64,000 nucleotides of DNA, taken from positions 646,934 through 710,933 of the forward strand of contig NZ_KB892377.1 in NCBI RefSeq assembly GCF_000373785.1. The letters run 5' to 3'. Of the stretch, positions 1-7,499 are shown piece after piece. Position numbers and translations under genes: made by a program. The notes under the pieces are model-generated. The model was given only the letters and a program-made list of their open reading frames with translations, searched no databases and was not told where the DNA came from. This DNA is from Erysipelothrix tonsillarum DSM 14972. GTDB lineage: Bacteria; Bacillota_I; Bacilli_A; Erysipelotrichales; Erysipelotrichaceae. Within the stretch, counting starts at the first letter, position 1. Every line of letters starts with the position of its first letter.

Positions 1-306
1 TACATAACGTCCCATGTTTTTAGCGTAATCACCAATGCGCTCTAAATCAGAAGACACTTTGATGCCCCCTACGACCATACGTAGATCTTTTGCTACCGGC
101 TGCATTAGGGATAAAATTTCGATTGCTTGATCATTAATACTTTCATCTGCATCATTTATGTAATCATCTTTCTCAATCACCGCTAAAGCAAGTGATTTAT
201 CCTCCGTTACAATCGCTTGAATCGCCATCGCCATTTGTTTGCGAACACGATCTGCCATCACTAATAAATCAGCTTCAAACATTATCATTTTATCTTCTAA
301 TCGCAT
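1..306 (-). CDS. phoU: Phosphate transport regulator PhoU (3' part missing)
   Basis: The reading frame starts with ATG at 306 and stays open to the window edge, so only about the first 102 residues are seen. The N-terminal half is typical PhoU: a helical stretch with MRLEDKMI, DLLVMADRVRKQMAMAI and the family pattern DLR(M)VVGGIKVSSDLERIGD near residue 80-100. PhoU is a cytoplasmic helical-bundle protein that links the Pst transporter to the PhoR kinase and dampens Pho signalling when phosphate is plentiful. It is the last visible gene of the pst operon, 8 nt after pstB, which is its usual place. Confidence 0.93.
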   Translation of the reverse strand, partial: MRLEDKMIMFEADLLVMADRVRKQMAMAIQAIVTEDKSLALAVIEKDDYINDADESINDQAIEILSLMQPVAKDLRMVVGGIKVSSDLERIGDYAKNMGRYV

Positions 307-314
307 ACGTCCTC

Positions 315-1067
315 CTAGCCAAATCGGCCTGTAATATAATCTTCGGTGCGTTTATCCTTCGGGGTATGAAATAAATCTCGGGTTGCTTCGTATTCCACAA
401 TGTCCCCCATCAAGAAGAAAGCAGTCATATCACTGATCCGTCCCGCCTGCTGCATGGAGTGAGTCACAATGATAATTGTGTAATCTTTTTTGAGTTCTAG
501 AATTAATTCCTCGATCTTTGCAGTTGCTATCGGATCCAACGCTGATGTAGGCTCATCCATTAAGATCACATCCGGCTTTAAAGCAATCGCCCGAGCGATA
601 CACAAGCGTTGTTGTTGCCCACCTGACAACCGGAGTGCTGATGACCCTAGCCGATCTGAAACTTCCTCATAAAGAGCAGCTTTTATTAAAGCATTTTTTA
701 CTGCATCATCAAGTATCGTCTTATCTTTGATTCCTTGGCAACGTAAACCATAGGCAACATTGTCATAAATGCTCATGGGGAAAGGATTGGGATTTTGAAA
801 GACCATGCCAACTCGCGTTCGCAAATCAACTACATCCACCTCACGATCATATATATTCGCATCATCAAACACAATGCTTCCTTCAATTTCACAATTTTCT
901 ACAAGATCATTCATCCGATTGAAACACCGTAAAAACGTTGATTTACCACAACCAGAAGGTCCGATAAAAGCAGTCACTTTTTGTTTTTTTATATCAATGG
1001 ATAAATTGTTTAAGGCTTGATGATCACCATAGAACAAGCTTAAATTTTTTACTTCAAAACAATTCAT
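315..1067 (-). CDS. pstB: Phosphate ABC transporter ATP-binding protein PstB
   Basis: 250 residues, the normal length for PstB. Walker A is [12 protein letters not shown] near residue 36-47, the ABC signature is LSGGQQQRL near 148, and Walker B is [13 protein letters not shown] near 166, followed by a switch histidine in IIIVTHSM. The sequence [16 protein letters not shown] after Walker A is characteristic of PstB among ABC ATPases. It energises phosphate uptake through PstC and PstA on the cytoplasmic face of the membrane. It sits 2 nt downstream of pstA and upstream of phoU, so translation is probably coupled. Confidence 0.97.
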   Translation of the reverse strand: MNCFEVKNLSLFYGDHQALNNLSIDIKKQKVTAFIGPSGCGKSTFLRCFNRMNDLVENCEIEGSIVFDDANIYDREVDVVDLRTRVGMVFQNPNPFPMSIYDNVAYGLRCQGIKDKTILDDAVKNALIKAALYEEVSDRLGSSALRLSGGQQQRLCIARAIALKPDVILMDEPTSALDPIATAKIEELILELKKDYTIIIVTHSMQQAGRISDMTAFFLMGDIVEYEATRDLFHTPKDKRTEDYITGRFG

Positions 1068-1069
1068 AA

Positions 1070-2293
1070 TTAGTATCCCATCCTTTTTCTAAGTTGCTTA
1101 GAAATTTGTTTGACCGATAAATTCAAGATTAAAACTAACAAGAGAATCACAAGTGAAATCGCACTCGCCAACTCAAAGTTTGGTTGTTCTTGACTCATCA
1201 CAGACCAAATATGTACGGCGAGCGATGTAGCACCTTGATTTAACGCTGGGACGTCATTCACGAAAGTTCCCATTGTATAAATGAGTGCTGCCGATTCTCC
1301 AATAATACGGCTTACCGATAGCAGCACCGCTGATAAAATACCTGGTAATGCGCTAGGCAAGACTACTTTGAATATCGTTTGTGTTTGTGTAGCCCCAAGG
1401 GATAAGGATGCAGAACGCAAACTATCAGGCACCACTAGCAACGATTCTTTCACCGAACGAATAATGACCGGCAATAAGATAATAGACATTGTCATTCCGC
1501 CGAGCATAATGCTCATCCCCGATACATTAAACAACGCAGTAATCGGAAACAAAACGGCGATTCCCAACAACCCAAAAACAATACTCGGTACACCTGCAAG
1601 CATCTCTATACTACTTTCGAGCATGTGGGTGCCGCGATTATCTGCGGCAATTTCTGTTAAATAGAGTGCCGCGCCAATTCCTAAGGGTAATGCAAATACT
1701 AGTGAAATCACAATCAACAGCAACGTTGCAATAACAGAGCCCCAAATCCCACCACTTCGCGTCTTATAATATATAGAGTCTAGTTTTGAAGCTTTCGTAA
1801 GTTTATTATGAACCGACAGGGCATCATCACCACCGATGTGCCCCGCTACAACGCGTTTCCCATTGATATCGGTAAGTGTTATTTTTTCAACTATGTCTCC
1901 TTCTTTAATAATATGGTCCTTTTCAAAAAGAGGTCCTGCGGTTAAGTTAACTGTAGATCCAAATGGCCCATCTGTGTCCACATAGGTCACAACAACCATT
2001 TTCTTGCCTTCATGATTGGTTTCGTCTCGAAATGCTATACCGAAAGTATGATTAAAAATATCTTGATTATCCAAGTTGTCAGGTTTGGAATAATGACTCG
2101 GCTCATCCCGTCGAAACCCCAGCACATAATTTTCAGACCAATAGTTCGACCGCAACATATCCCAATTGAGCGTGTCTTTACCCCGGAATATGACAAATCC
2201 AAATACACTGATCAACACTAAAACGGATAACATGGCCGAAATATAGGTTGCTCCGTCAAGAAAAAAATCTTTTATTTTACGAGAACGTGTCAT
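1070..2293 (-). CDS. pstA: Phosphate ABC transporter permease PstA with an extra extracytoplasmic domain
   Basis: 407 residues, against roughly 280-300 for a usual PstA. Residues about 15-37 form the first membrane helix. About 183-407 carry the standard permease core, starting [15 protein letters not shown] and including the EAA-type loop ([16 protein letters not shown]) and an [10 protein letters not shown] segment. Between them lies a polar insertion (about 40-180) expected on the outer face. Its second half, about 98-178, resembles a PDZ fold in pattern (VDTDGPFGS, then KEGDIVEKI, then a short NGK turn); that is my inference. The start ATG overlaps the pstC stop as ATGA. The partner permease is PstC and the ATPase is PstB. 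Confidence 0.93.
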   Translation of the reverse strand: MTRSRKIKDFFLDGATYISAMLSVLVLISVFGFVIFRGKDTLNWDMLRSNYWSENYVLGFRRDEPSHYSKPDNLDNQDIFNHTFGIAFRDETNHEGKKMVVVTYVDTDGPFGSTVNLTAGPLFEKDHIIKEGDIVEKITLTDINGKRVVAGHIGGDDALSVHNKLTKASKLDSIYYKTRSGGIWGSVIATLLLIVISLVFALPLGIGAALYLTEIAADNRGTHMLESSIEMLAGVPSIVFGLLGIAVLFPITALFNVSGMSIMLGGMTMSIILLPVIIRSVKESLLVVPDSLRSASLSLGATQTQTIFKVVLPSALPGILSAVLLSVSRIIGESAALIYTMGTFVNDVPALNQGATSLAVHIWSVMSQEQPNFELASAISLVILLLVLILNLSVKQISKQLRKRMGY

Positions 2294-3243
2294 TGAGCAT
2301 CAGTCCCCACTTTCCGCTTGAAATAATGAATCAGTAAATTTGACCCAAAGATGATAATCATCAAAACAATCCCAACACTAAATCGAATATCGTAATCCAC
2401 ACCTGAGGTCTCTTTCATACCTGACAGCATGGTTGATGTTAATGTACGTGTAATATCAAATGGATTCCATGTGGGGCCTATCGGCTTGTTTCCCGCTACC
2501 ATCGATACTGCTGTTGCTTCGCCAAATGCTCGAGCAAGACCTAAGATCAACCCTGTCGTAATTCCCGATTTAGCGGAGGTTAAAACTACTTTGAAATTCG
2601 TCTGTGTTTGAGACGCACCTAAGGCTAACGACCCCAATTCAAGATTTTGGTCAACAGCCTTGATTGCTACTATCGAAAGCGATGTCATTGTAGGAAGAAC
2701 CATCATCGCAAGCAACACAACAACTGCCAACATCGAACGTCCCCCAAAAGTGGCGTATCCAAGTGAGGCTGCAAATTGATCAATAAAAGGAACAATCACT
2801 CCCGAGGCAAATACCCCATATACAATGGAAGGTATCGCCGCAAGCAGTTCAATTACAGTTGTAAGAAATTGCGCTAACTTTTTGGGTGCAATCTTAGCAA
2901 TGAAAAGCGCTGTTAGAACCGAAACAGGAAATGCAAGAATCATTGCAAAAAAAGCGGTGATAATTGTATTAATAACGATAAACAATACCCCATATATCTG
3001 TTTATTTGCATCCCATACAAATCCGGTTAAAAACTGTGCAATCGATACTTGATTTGTTCCGTAGTCGGGAAGAAAAACAGAAATACCTCGTTTGAAAATA
3101 AAAACAAAAATAATAATTACCATTGATGCTGCGAGAATCCCCATAAAACGCAATAATTGTTGTACAAAAAGATCAAGTATTTTCTTTCGCCTTTGGTACT
3201 TGGCCAAAGAATTAGAGTTAAAACGGTTTGATTTTAATCTCAT
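2290..3243 (-). CDS. pstC: Phosphate ABC transporter permease PstC
   Basis: 317 residues from the ATG at 3243. The frame is open five codons further upstream, but the chosen ATG overlaps the pstS stop codon as ATGA, matching the other junctions in this operon. A basic cytoplasmic N-terminus (residues 1-27) precedes the first helix (about 30-52). Further helices and the EAA loop (LGSLALGASQTQTNFKVVL) are in the standard order, with the PstC-typical IELLAAIPSIVYG and ARAFGEATAVSMVAGN. Unlike PstA it has no large insertion. It forms the membrane channel for phosphate with PstA. Confidence 0.95.
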   Translation of the reverse strand: MRLKSNRFNSNSLAKYQRRKKILDLFVQQLLRFMGILAASMVIIIFVFIFKRGISVFLPDYGTNQVSIAQFLTGFVWDANKQIYGVLFIVINTIITAFFAMILAFPVSVLTALFIAKIAPKKLAQFLTTVIELLAAIPSIVYGVFASGVIVPFIDQFAASLGYATFGGRSMLAVVVLLAMMVLPTMTSLSIVAIKAVDQNLELGSLALGASQTQTNFKVVLTSAKSGITTGLILGLARAFGEATAVSMVAGNKPIGPTWNPFDITRTLTSTMLSGMKETSGVDYDIRFSVGIVLMIIIFGSNLLIHYFKRKVGTDAQ

Positions 3244-4142
3244 AACAGATCCTTCCATTGTGCGATTTCACCACCAAATATTTTTTGTAGTAACTCCGGA
3301 TTTACATCATCAACTGGATTGGCTTTATGCACAACCACAATGACCGCATCCAGGCAATAAACCCCTGAATGCATGCTCGCACTGACTGATTCTTCTTTTT
3401 TAAATGACCGAGAGGCAAATCCGATATCGATACGATTCGGTCCATCTTTTTCATCGCCTAATGTTCGTTTATATCCATCACTTGAACCAGTATGGTTGGG
3501 TTCATATCCAAAACTTCCAGCCAATGGAATAAAAGACTCAACCGCTGCTTTAAGTGTTGGTTCAACAGATGTCGAACCACCCGTTTTAAGCACCAAATCC
3601 GAATTATCCCTCAACACAATTGGATGTTCTTTTTTTAATTCGTCCCATAATACCCCTTGAGATGGATCAACGATTCCTCCCGAAGCAAGCAACACTTCTT
3701 TTCCTTCAATTGAGTTCGTTAAATAATCTAAAAACGCTTCAACCAATTGACGTTTTAAATCATGCTCGTAATCATCTTCTGCTCGCGTCACAAAACTGAA
3801 TGGCCGCGCTAATTGATACGAATCATCATTAACTGAGTCAATTGAAGGCATTACCCCTAAATATTTTAAAGGCTTAATCCCGCTACCTTCAAAATCCGTC
3901 GCAAGCGAAACATATCCTATTGCATTCTTAGCTTGACCAACCTGGGTTGCCATATCACCATTGCCCGTTGTTTCCGCACTGTTATGTGTGATTGACGAGA
4001 TTCCCGCAATGGTTTCAAAGGCTTCACGTGTTCCGGAAGAGCCATCACGTGTATATACTTTGATGCGATTGTCATCAGTGGACGTCGAGCAACCAGCTAA
4101 TAATAAAGCAAAAAGCCAAACCAAAATAAAAGATTTCCTCAT
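3240..4142 (-). CDS. pstS: Phosphate-binding lipoprotein PstS, apparently circularly permuted
   Basis: 300 residues with a lipoprotein signal peptide (lipobox LLAGC, Cys18). It is a PstS by context and motifs, but the two halves are swapped. Residues about 26-160 carry what is normally the second half: RIKVYTRDGSSGTREAF, then AIGYVSL, IKPLKYLGV, and YQLARPF. After a linker (about 160-183) come motifs that normally open the mature protein: KTGGSTSVEP (187-195), TGSSDGY (218-224), RIDIGFASR (237-245), VVVHKANPV (269-277) and IFGGEIAQW (288-296), with the protein ending four residues later. In ordinary PstS the GEI..W segment runs directly into I.V..R..GSGTR. All phosphate-contact motifs (STS, the GSS loop, D239, R32, SGT) are kept. 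The stop overlaps the pstC start. See findings. Confidence 0.9.
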   Translation of the reverse strand: MRKSFILVWLFALLLAGCSTSTDDNRIKVYTRDGSSGTREAFETIAGISSITHNSAETTGNGDMATQVGQAKNAIGYVSLATDFEGSGIKPLKYLGVMPSIDSVNDDSYQLARPFSFVTRAEDDYEHDLKRQLVEAFLDYLTNSIEGKEVLLASGGIVDPSQGVLWDELKKEHPIVLRDNSDLVLKTGGSTSVEPTLKAAVESFIPLAGSFGYEPNHTGSSDGYKRTLGDEKDGPNRIDIGFASRSFKKEESVSASMHSGVYCLDAVIVVVHKANPVDDVNPELLQKIFGGEIAQWKDLL

Positions 4143-4175
4143 AATGTAAACCCCTCTTCTACTTGCTTTACTGAA

Positions 4176-4229
4176 AGTATAGATGTGTTACATTAAAAGA
4201 AAATCAATTAATTGTTAATTCTGTGTTAA
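4176..4229 (-). promoter_or_regulatory. Pho box and -10 element in front of pstS
   Basis: Read on the minus strand, three hexamers follow one another with 5-nt spacers: TTAACA (4229-4224), TTAACA (4218-4213) and TTGATT (4207-4202). This is the layout of PhoP-binding repeats in Firmicutes (TT(A/C/T)A(C/A/T)A every 11 nt). A -10-like TATACT lies 20 nt downstream at 4181-4176. The first repeats overlap the end of phoR (stop at 4215). The pst genes can thus be driven by phosphorylated PhoP independently of the phoH-phoP-phoR promoter. Confidence 0.75.
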
Positions 4230-5423
4230 TTTAACCGTAAAGGTAGTACCCTTTTCGATTTTACTTGTAACGCCAATCGTTCCACCATGAGCTTCAACGA
4301 TTGACTTAGAGATTGCAAGACCCAAACCGCTTCCACCATGTTCGCGACTGCGATCTTTTTCACCCCGATAGAAGCGTTCAAAGATATGTGGAATCAATTC
4401 CGGTTCCATTCCTTTTCCATTATCTGAAAATTTAATCGTTACAAATTCATCATCCGTGTCACAACTAATATTTATAAGTCCGTTCTCGGCATAATTAATT
4501 GCATTATTAAATAAATTCAAGAATACTTGAGAAAGTCGGAATTGATCTGCGTGCACAGTTATATTAGAGGGACAATTTAAAACCACCTTGATATTTGCCT
4601 GGTGCAATTCTTGCCGTCGTTCATAAATCAGACCATCAAAGAATTGTTTTAGGTTGAAGACTGTCTTTTCTAAATAAACCGTATTCGATTTGAGACGGGA
4701 TTGAAGCAATAAGTCTTCAACGATATGATCAAGGCGATTATTTTCCTTCTCAATTTGTTCTAAAAACTCGTGTAAGGTCTCTTGATCTTCAAATCCAGGC
4801 CGATTTAGGATTTCTACCATCCCTTTAATTGATGCAATCGGCGTTCGAAGCTCATGAGATGCATCGGCAATAAAGCGTTTCTGCATTTTTTCGCCTTCTA
4901 ACACCCGTGTCACATCTTGAAAAATCAACATGCACCCATTGTATCTTCGTTTCTCGGTTAAAAATGGAATCGATAACACCTGGAAATCGACATCGCGGTA
5001 ATTTACCTGACGTACAAATTGTTTTTCATTAAGAAACGCATCCAATAATGTCTGGCGAATAGGAGAGTCAATCTTTACATCATAGACACTCTTTGCCTCA
5101 ACATGAATGAGTTGATCAAAATATTGATTACTCACCTCGAAATCGCCTCTTTGGTTAATATAAACTAAAGGCGATGGAATCGCATTAATCAATTGCACTG
5201 TCCGATCATAAGCATAGTCTGCTTGGTCTGTCGCTTCCTTTTTAACAAGTTCTACATCTTCTTTGATCGTATCTACTTTGTTTTTTGTTTTTAAAGTGTC
5301 CAAAATAAATAAGACACCCATTCCGAGACTCAACAACAAAATTGAAATTGTTGATTTACTCCATAATGCAATCGCAGAAAGAATGATTAACACGAATAAT
5401 TGTATTTTATTCTCTTTTCGCAA
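4215..5423 (-). CDS. phoR: Pho regulon sensor histidine kinase PhoR
   Basis: 402 residues. Two closely spaced membrane helices (about 8-24 and 26-42) leave no room for an extracytoplasmic sensor domain, so this is a short PhoR like that of streptococci. A coiled region (about 45-70) leads to a PAS-like domain (about 72-165). Next come HisKA with the phospho-acceptor in ASHELRTPIASIKG, and an HATPase domain with the N box (LNLFNNAINYAENG), DNGKGM, FERFYRGEKDRSR and GGSGLGLAISKSI. It autophosphorylates and passes phosphate to PhoP. It overlaps the end of phoP by 17 nt, and pstS follows after a 72 nt gap holding the Pho box. Confidence 0.93.
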   Translation of the reverse strand: MRKENKIQLFVLIILSAIALWSKSTISILLLSLGMGVLFILDTLKTKNKVDTIKEDVELVKKEATDQADYAYDRTVQLINAIPSPLVYINQRGDFEVSNQYFDQLIHVEAKSVYDVKIDSPIRQTLLDAFLNEKQFVRQVNYRDVDFQVLSIPFLTEKRRYNGCMLIFQDVTRVLEGEKMQKRFIADASHELRTPIASIKGMVEILNRPGFEDQETLHEFLEQIEKENNRLDHIVEDLLLQSRLKSNTVYLEKTVFNLKQFFDGLIYERRQELHQANIKVVLNCPSNITVHADQFRLSQVFLNLFNNAINYAENGLINISCDTDDEFVTIKFSDNGKGMEPELIPHIFERFYRGEKDRSREHGGSGLGLAISKSIVEAHGGTIGVTSKIEKGTTFTVKLTQN

Positions 5424-6081
5424 CGTAACCCACTCCTCTCAACGAATTAATCTTAACATTCGAGCCTTCTAATTTTGCTCGTAATTTAAACACATGAACA
5501 TCCACAATACGTGTATCACCATCATAATCAAAATGCCATATTTCAGTCAATATTTGATCGCGTGTTAATACGATGTTCTCATTTTGCAATAAATAAATTA
5601 ATAAATCAAATTCTTTTTTTGTAAGTTCCACAAGATTCCCATTAACGACAACCGTATGTTGATCTAAATTGACCACAATATCTCCGACTTGAATCCGTCT
5701 TAATTCATGATTCAAATCGACTCTTCGAAGATGTGCCGTAATACGCGCTGATAACTCTCGAGGCGAAAACGGCTTCGAAAGATAATCATCTACACCCGCC
5801 TCAAACGCTTCAAGAATATCTGCTTCTTCATCTTTTGCAGTTAACATAATGAGAATCGAATCCATGCCGGATGCCCTAAATTGAGAAACGAGTTCAATCC
5901 CATCATAATACGGAAGCATCCAATCAATAATAATAACATCGTATTGCGATGATTGAGCCATTTGAAGGCCTTCACGGCCATCTTTTGCAGATTGAACATC
6001 AAAACCCATTTGTTTTAAATCATAGCGTAAAAGGCGGCGTATGCCCTCCTCATCTTCGATAATTAGAATCTTCTTGTTCAC
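5407..6081 (-). CDS. phoP: Pho regulon response regulator PhoP (OmpR family)
   Basis: I place the start at a GTG at 6081 because GGAGAA lies 5 nt upstream and the protein then begins MNKKILIIEDEEG, the normal start of an OmpR-family receiver. An ATG 21 codons upstream in the same frame has no such support. 224 residues: receiver domain with the acidic pocket (EDE), phospho-acceptor Asp in VIIIDWMLP, Thr and Lys switch residues (MLTAKD, YLSKPF). The C-terminal winged-helix domain (about 125-222) has LTKKEFDLLIYLL and RGVGYVAKRE. The start lies inside the last codons of phoH (32 nt overlap). It is expected to bind the Pho box upstream of pstS. Confidence 0.94.
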   Translation of the reverse strand: MNKKILIIEDEEGIRRLLRYDLKQMGFDVQSAKDGREGLQMAQSSQYDVIIIDWMLPYYDGIELVSQFRASGMDSILIMLTAKDEEADILEAFEAGVDDYLSKPFSPRELSARITAHLRRVDLNHELRRIQVGDIVVNLDQHTVVVNGNLVELTKKEFDLLIYLLQNENIVLTRDQILTEIWHFDYDGDTRIVDVHVFKLRAKLEGSNVKINSLRGVGYVAKRE

Positions 6082-7033
6082 GACGTTCTCCTTCCGCAAA
6101 CTTCTTGAGAATCTTAATAACCAGCGGATGTCGTACAACATCACTATGGGATAAGTTGACGAAACTTATTTCCGAAATATCTGATAGATAATCACGTGCG
6201 ACGCGTAAGCCTGACTGTTGATGACGTGGTAAATCAATTTGATCAATATCACCGGTCACAATCATTTTTGAATTCCGACCCAAGCGCGATAAAAACATCA
6301 TCATTTGAGCCTTCGTCGTATTTTGTGCCTCATCCAAGATAATCATTGCATCATCCAAAGTCCGTCCACGCATATAAGCAAGCGGTGCAATTTCAATAAC
6401 ACCTTTATCCATATACCGTTGAACGCGTTCAGGTGACAACATATCATCCAATGCATCATAGAGTGGACGCAAATAGGGATCGACCTTTTCTTTTAAATCT
6501 CCCGGAAGAAAACCGAGATTTTCACCCGCTTCTACCGCAGGACGTGTCAGAATAATTTTTTGTATCTCACCTTTTTTTAGAAGTTCCACAGCGTAACAAA
6601 CGGCTAAAAATGTTTTACCCGTTCCCGCAGGACCAATTGCAAATGTAAGATCATGTTGTTTGAAAGCATCGATAAACACTTTTTGCCCAAGTGTTTTCGG
6701 ACGAATTGGTTTCCCCGTGAAAGATCGCGTCAAAACATCATCCATCATTTCTATAAATCGTTCGGTTTTTCCCTTCGCCACGACATCAAACAAATAATCA
6801 AATTCTTGAGCATCTAAACGGTCGTATTGTTGAACCACCGAAGCAGCAAGGCGGACAAACGAAAGTGCAAGAGAAACATTGGGTTCCATTCCTGAGATTA
6901 GAACATGCTGATCGTTCGCTTTAATGCGTACATCATACTTTGCTTCAATTAAGGCTATATTTTTATTTTCAACCCCAACAAGCTGTTGGAGCGAAATTTC
7001 AAGTTCATTTAAATTGATCGATTGAGTTATCAA
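6050..7033 (-). CDS. phoH: PhoH-family ATPase
   Basis: 327 residues. The start is a TTG at 7033, placed 7 nt after AAGGAGG. An N-terminal KH-like region (about 1-75) precedes the PhoH ATPase domain. Walker A is GPAGTGKTFLA near residue 137 and Walker B is AMIILDEAQNTT near 232, with MYMRGRTLDD-type residues between. The family is thought to act in RNA metabolism as an NTPase or helicase. The name comes from the phosphate regulon of E. coli. In many Firmicutes phoH is followed by ybeY; here it is followed by phoP, whose start overlaps its end. Confidence 0.92.
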   Translation of the reverse strand: MITQSINLNELEISLQQLVGVENKNIALIEAKYDVRIKANDQHVLISGMEPNVSLALSFVRLAASVVQQYDRLDAQEFDYLFDVVAKGKTERFIEMMDDVLTRSFTGKPIRPKTLGQKVFIDAFKQHDLTFAIGPAGTGKTFLAVCYAVELLKKGEIQKIILTRPAVEAGENLGFLPGDLKEKVDPYLRPLYDALDDMLSPERVQRYMDKGVIEIAPLAYMRGRTLDDAMIILDEAQNTTKAQMMMFLSRLGRNSKMIVTGDIDQIDLPRHQQSGLRVARDYLSDISEISFVNLSHSDVVRHPLVIKILKKFAEGERREQEDSNYRR

Positions 7034-7055
7034 GAGCAGTCCTCCTTATATATTA

Positions 7056-7083
7056 ATCATATCGCAAAATAAAAAACATGCAA
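7056..7083 (-). promoter_or_regulatory. Promoter of the phoH-phoP-phoR operon
   Basis: On the minus strand TTGCAT (7083-7078) and TATGAT (7061-7056) are separated by 16 nt and lie just upstream of the AAGGAGG of phoH. It matches a sigma-A promoter well. Expression of phoH, phoP and phoR probably starts here. Confidence 0.6.
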
Positions 7084-7105
7084 TAAAAAAGAAGCGCAAT
7101 GCGCT
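7084..7105 (-). terminator. Terminator after rpsU
   Basis: On the minus strand, AGCGC-ATT-GCGCT (7105-7093) is followed by TCTTTTTT. It separates rpsU from the phoH operon and lies 9 nt after the rpsU stop. Confidence 0.8.
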
Positions 7106-7114
7106 CCTCATTTT

Positions 7115-7300
7115 TTATCTACGTTTTTTACGGCGTGCTTTTTGAGCAGCTTCCGACTTTAATTTACGTCGTACGCCAGGTTTTACATAAAACTCTCTTT
7201 TGCGAGCCTCAGCAAGGGTACCATTACGAGATACTTGACGTTTGAATCTGCGTAATGCGTCATCCAAACCTTCGTTCTCTTTTACTACAATTCTCGACAT
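7115..7300 (-). CDS. rpsU: 30S ribosomal protein S21
   Basis: 61 residues starting [20 protein letters not shown], with the basic tail [18 protein letters not shown] typical of S21. The ATG at 7300 follows GGGAGG by 6 nt; the longer open frame upstream is not used. S21 is a small-subunit protein near the anti-Shine-Dalgarno end of 16S rRNA. A -10-like TATAAT lies at 7337-7332 and a terminator follows, so it is probably a single-gene unit. Confidence 0.97.
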   Translation of the reverse strand: MSRIVVKENEGLDDALRRFKRQVSRNGTLAEARKREFYVKPGVRRKLKSEAAQKARRKKRR

Positions 7301-7331
7301 GACTAACCTCCCTTCTGATGCAAGCAAATTA

Positions 7332-7499
7332 ATTATAACACTTCATCAATCAAAATCAAGTATATAATTAGGATTTTTTCGATATATTGCTAATATATTG
7401 CTAAAACTTTTAAAACCTACTCAATAAGCACCCTCACACTCACGTTTCTGAGTCCTAACAGGCTTAATCTCGTTCTAACGTGCTTTTTTTGCTACGGAA
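7332..7499 (-). other. Folded intergenic stretch between DEAD-box gene and rpsU
   Basis: 172 nt separate the two genes. Several inverted repeats overlap: AAGCAC (7426-7431) with GTGCTT (7480-7485), ACTCA with TGAGT (7438-7453, 6-nt loop), CACGTT (7441-7446) with AACGTG (7477-7482), and CCT-AAC-AGG (7454-7462). The outer stem is followed by T residues only on the plus strand (7486-7490). A TATAAT for rpsU lies at 7337-7332. I recognise no known RNA family. Confidence 0.35.

Noticed and set aside
3240-4142. PstS as a truncated or pseudogene copy
   Set aside because: It has signal peptide, full length, all phosphate motifs and a coupled stop; the motifs are out of order rather than missing.
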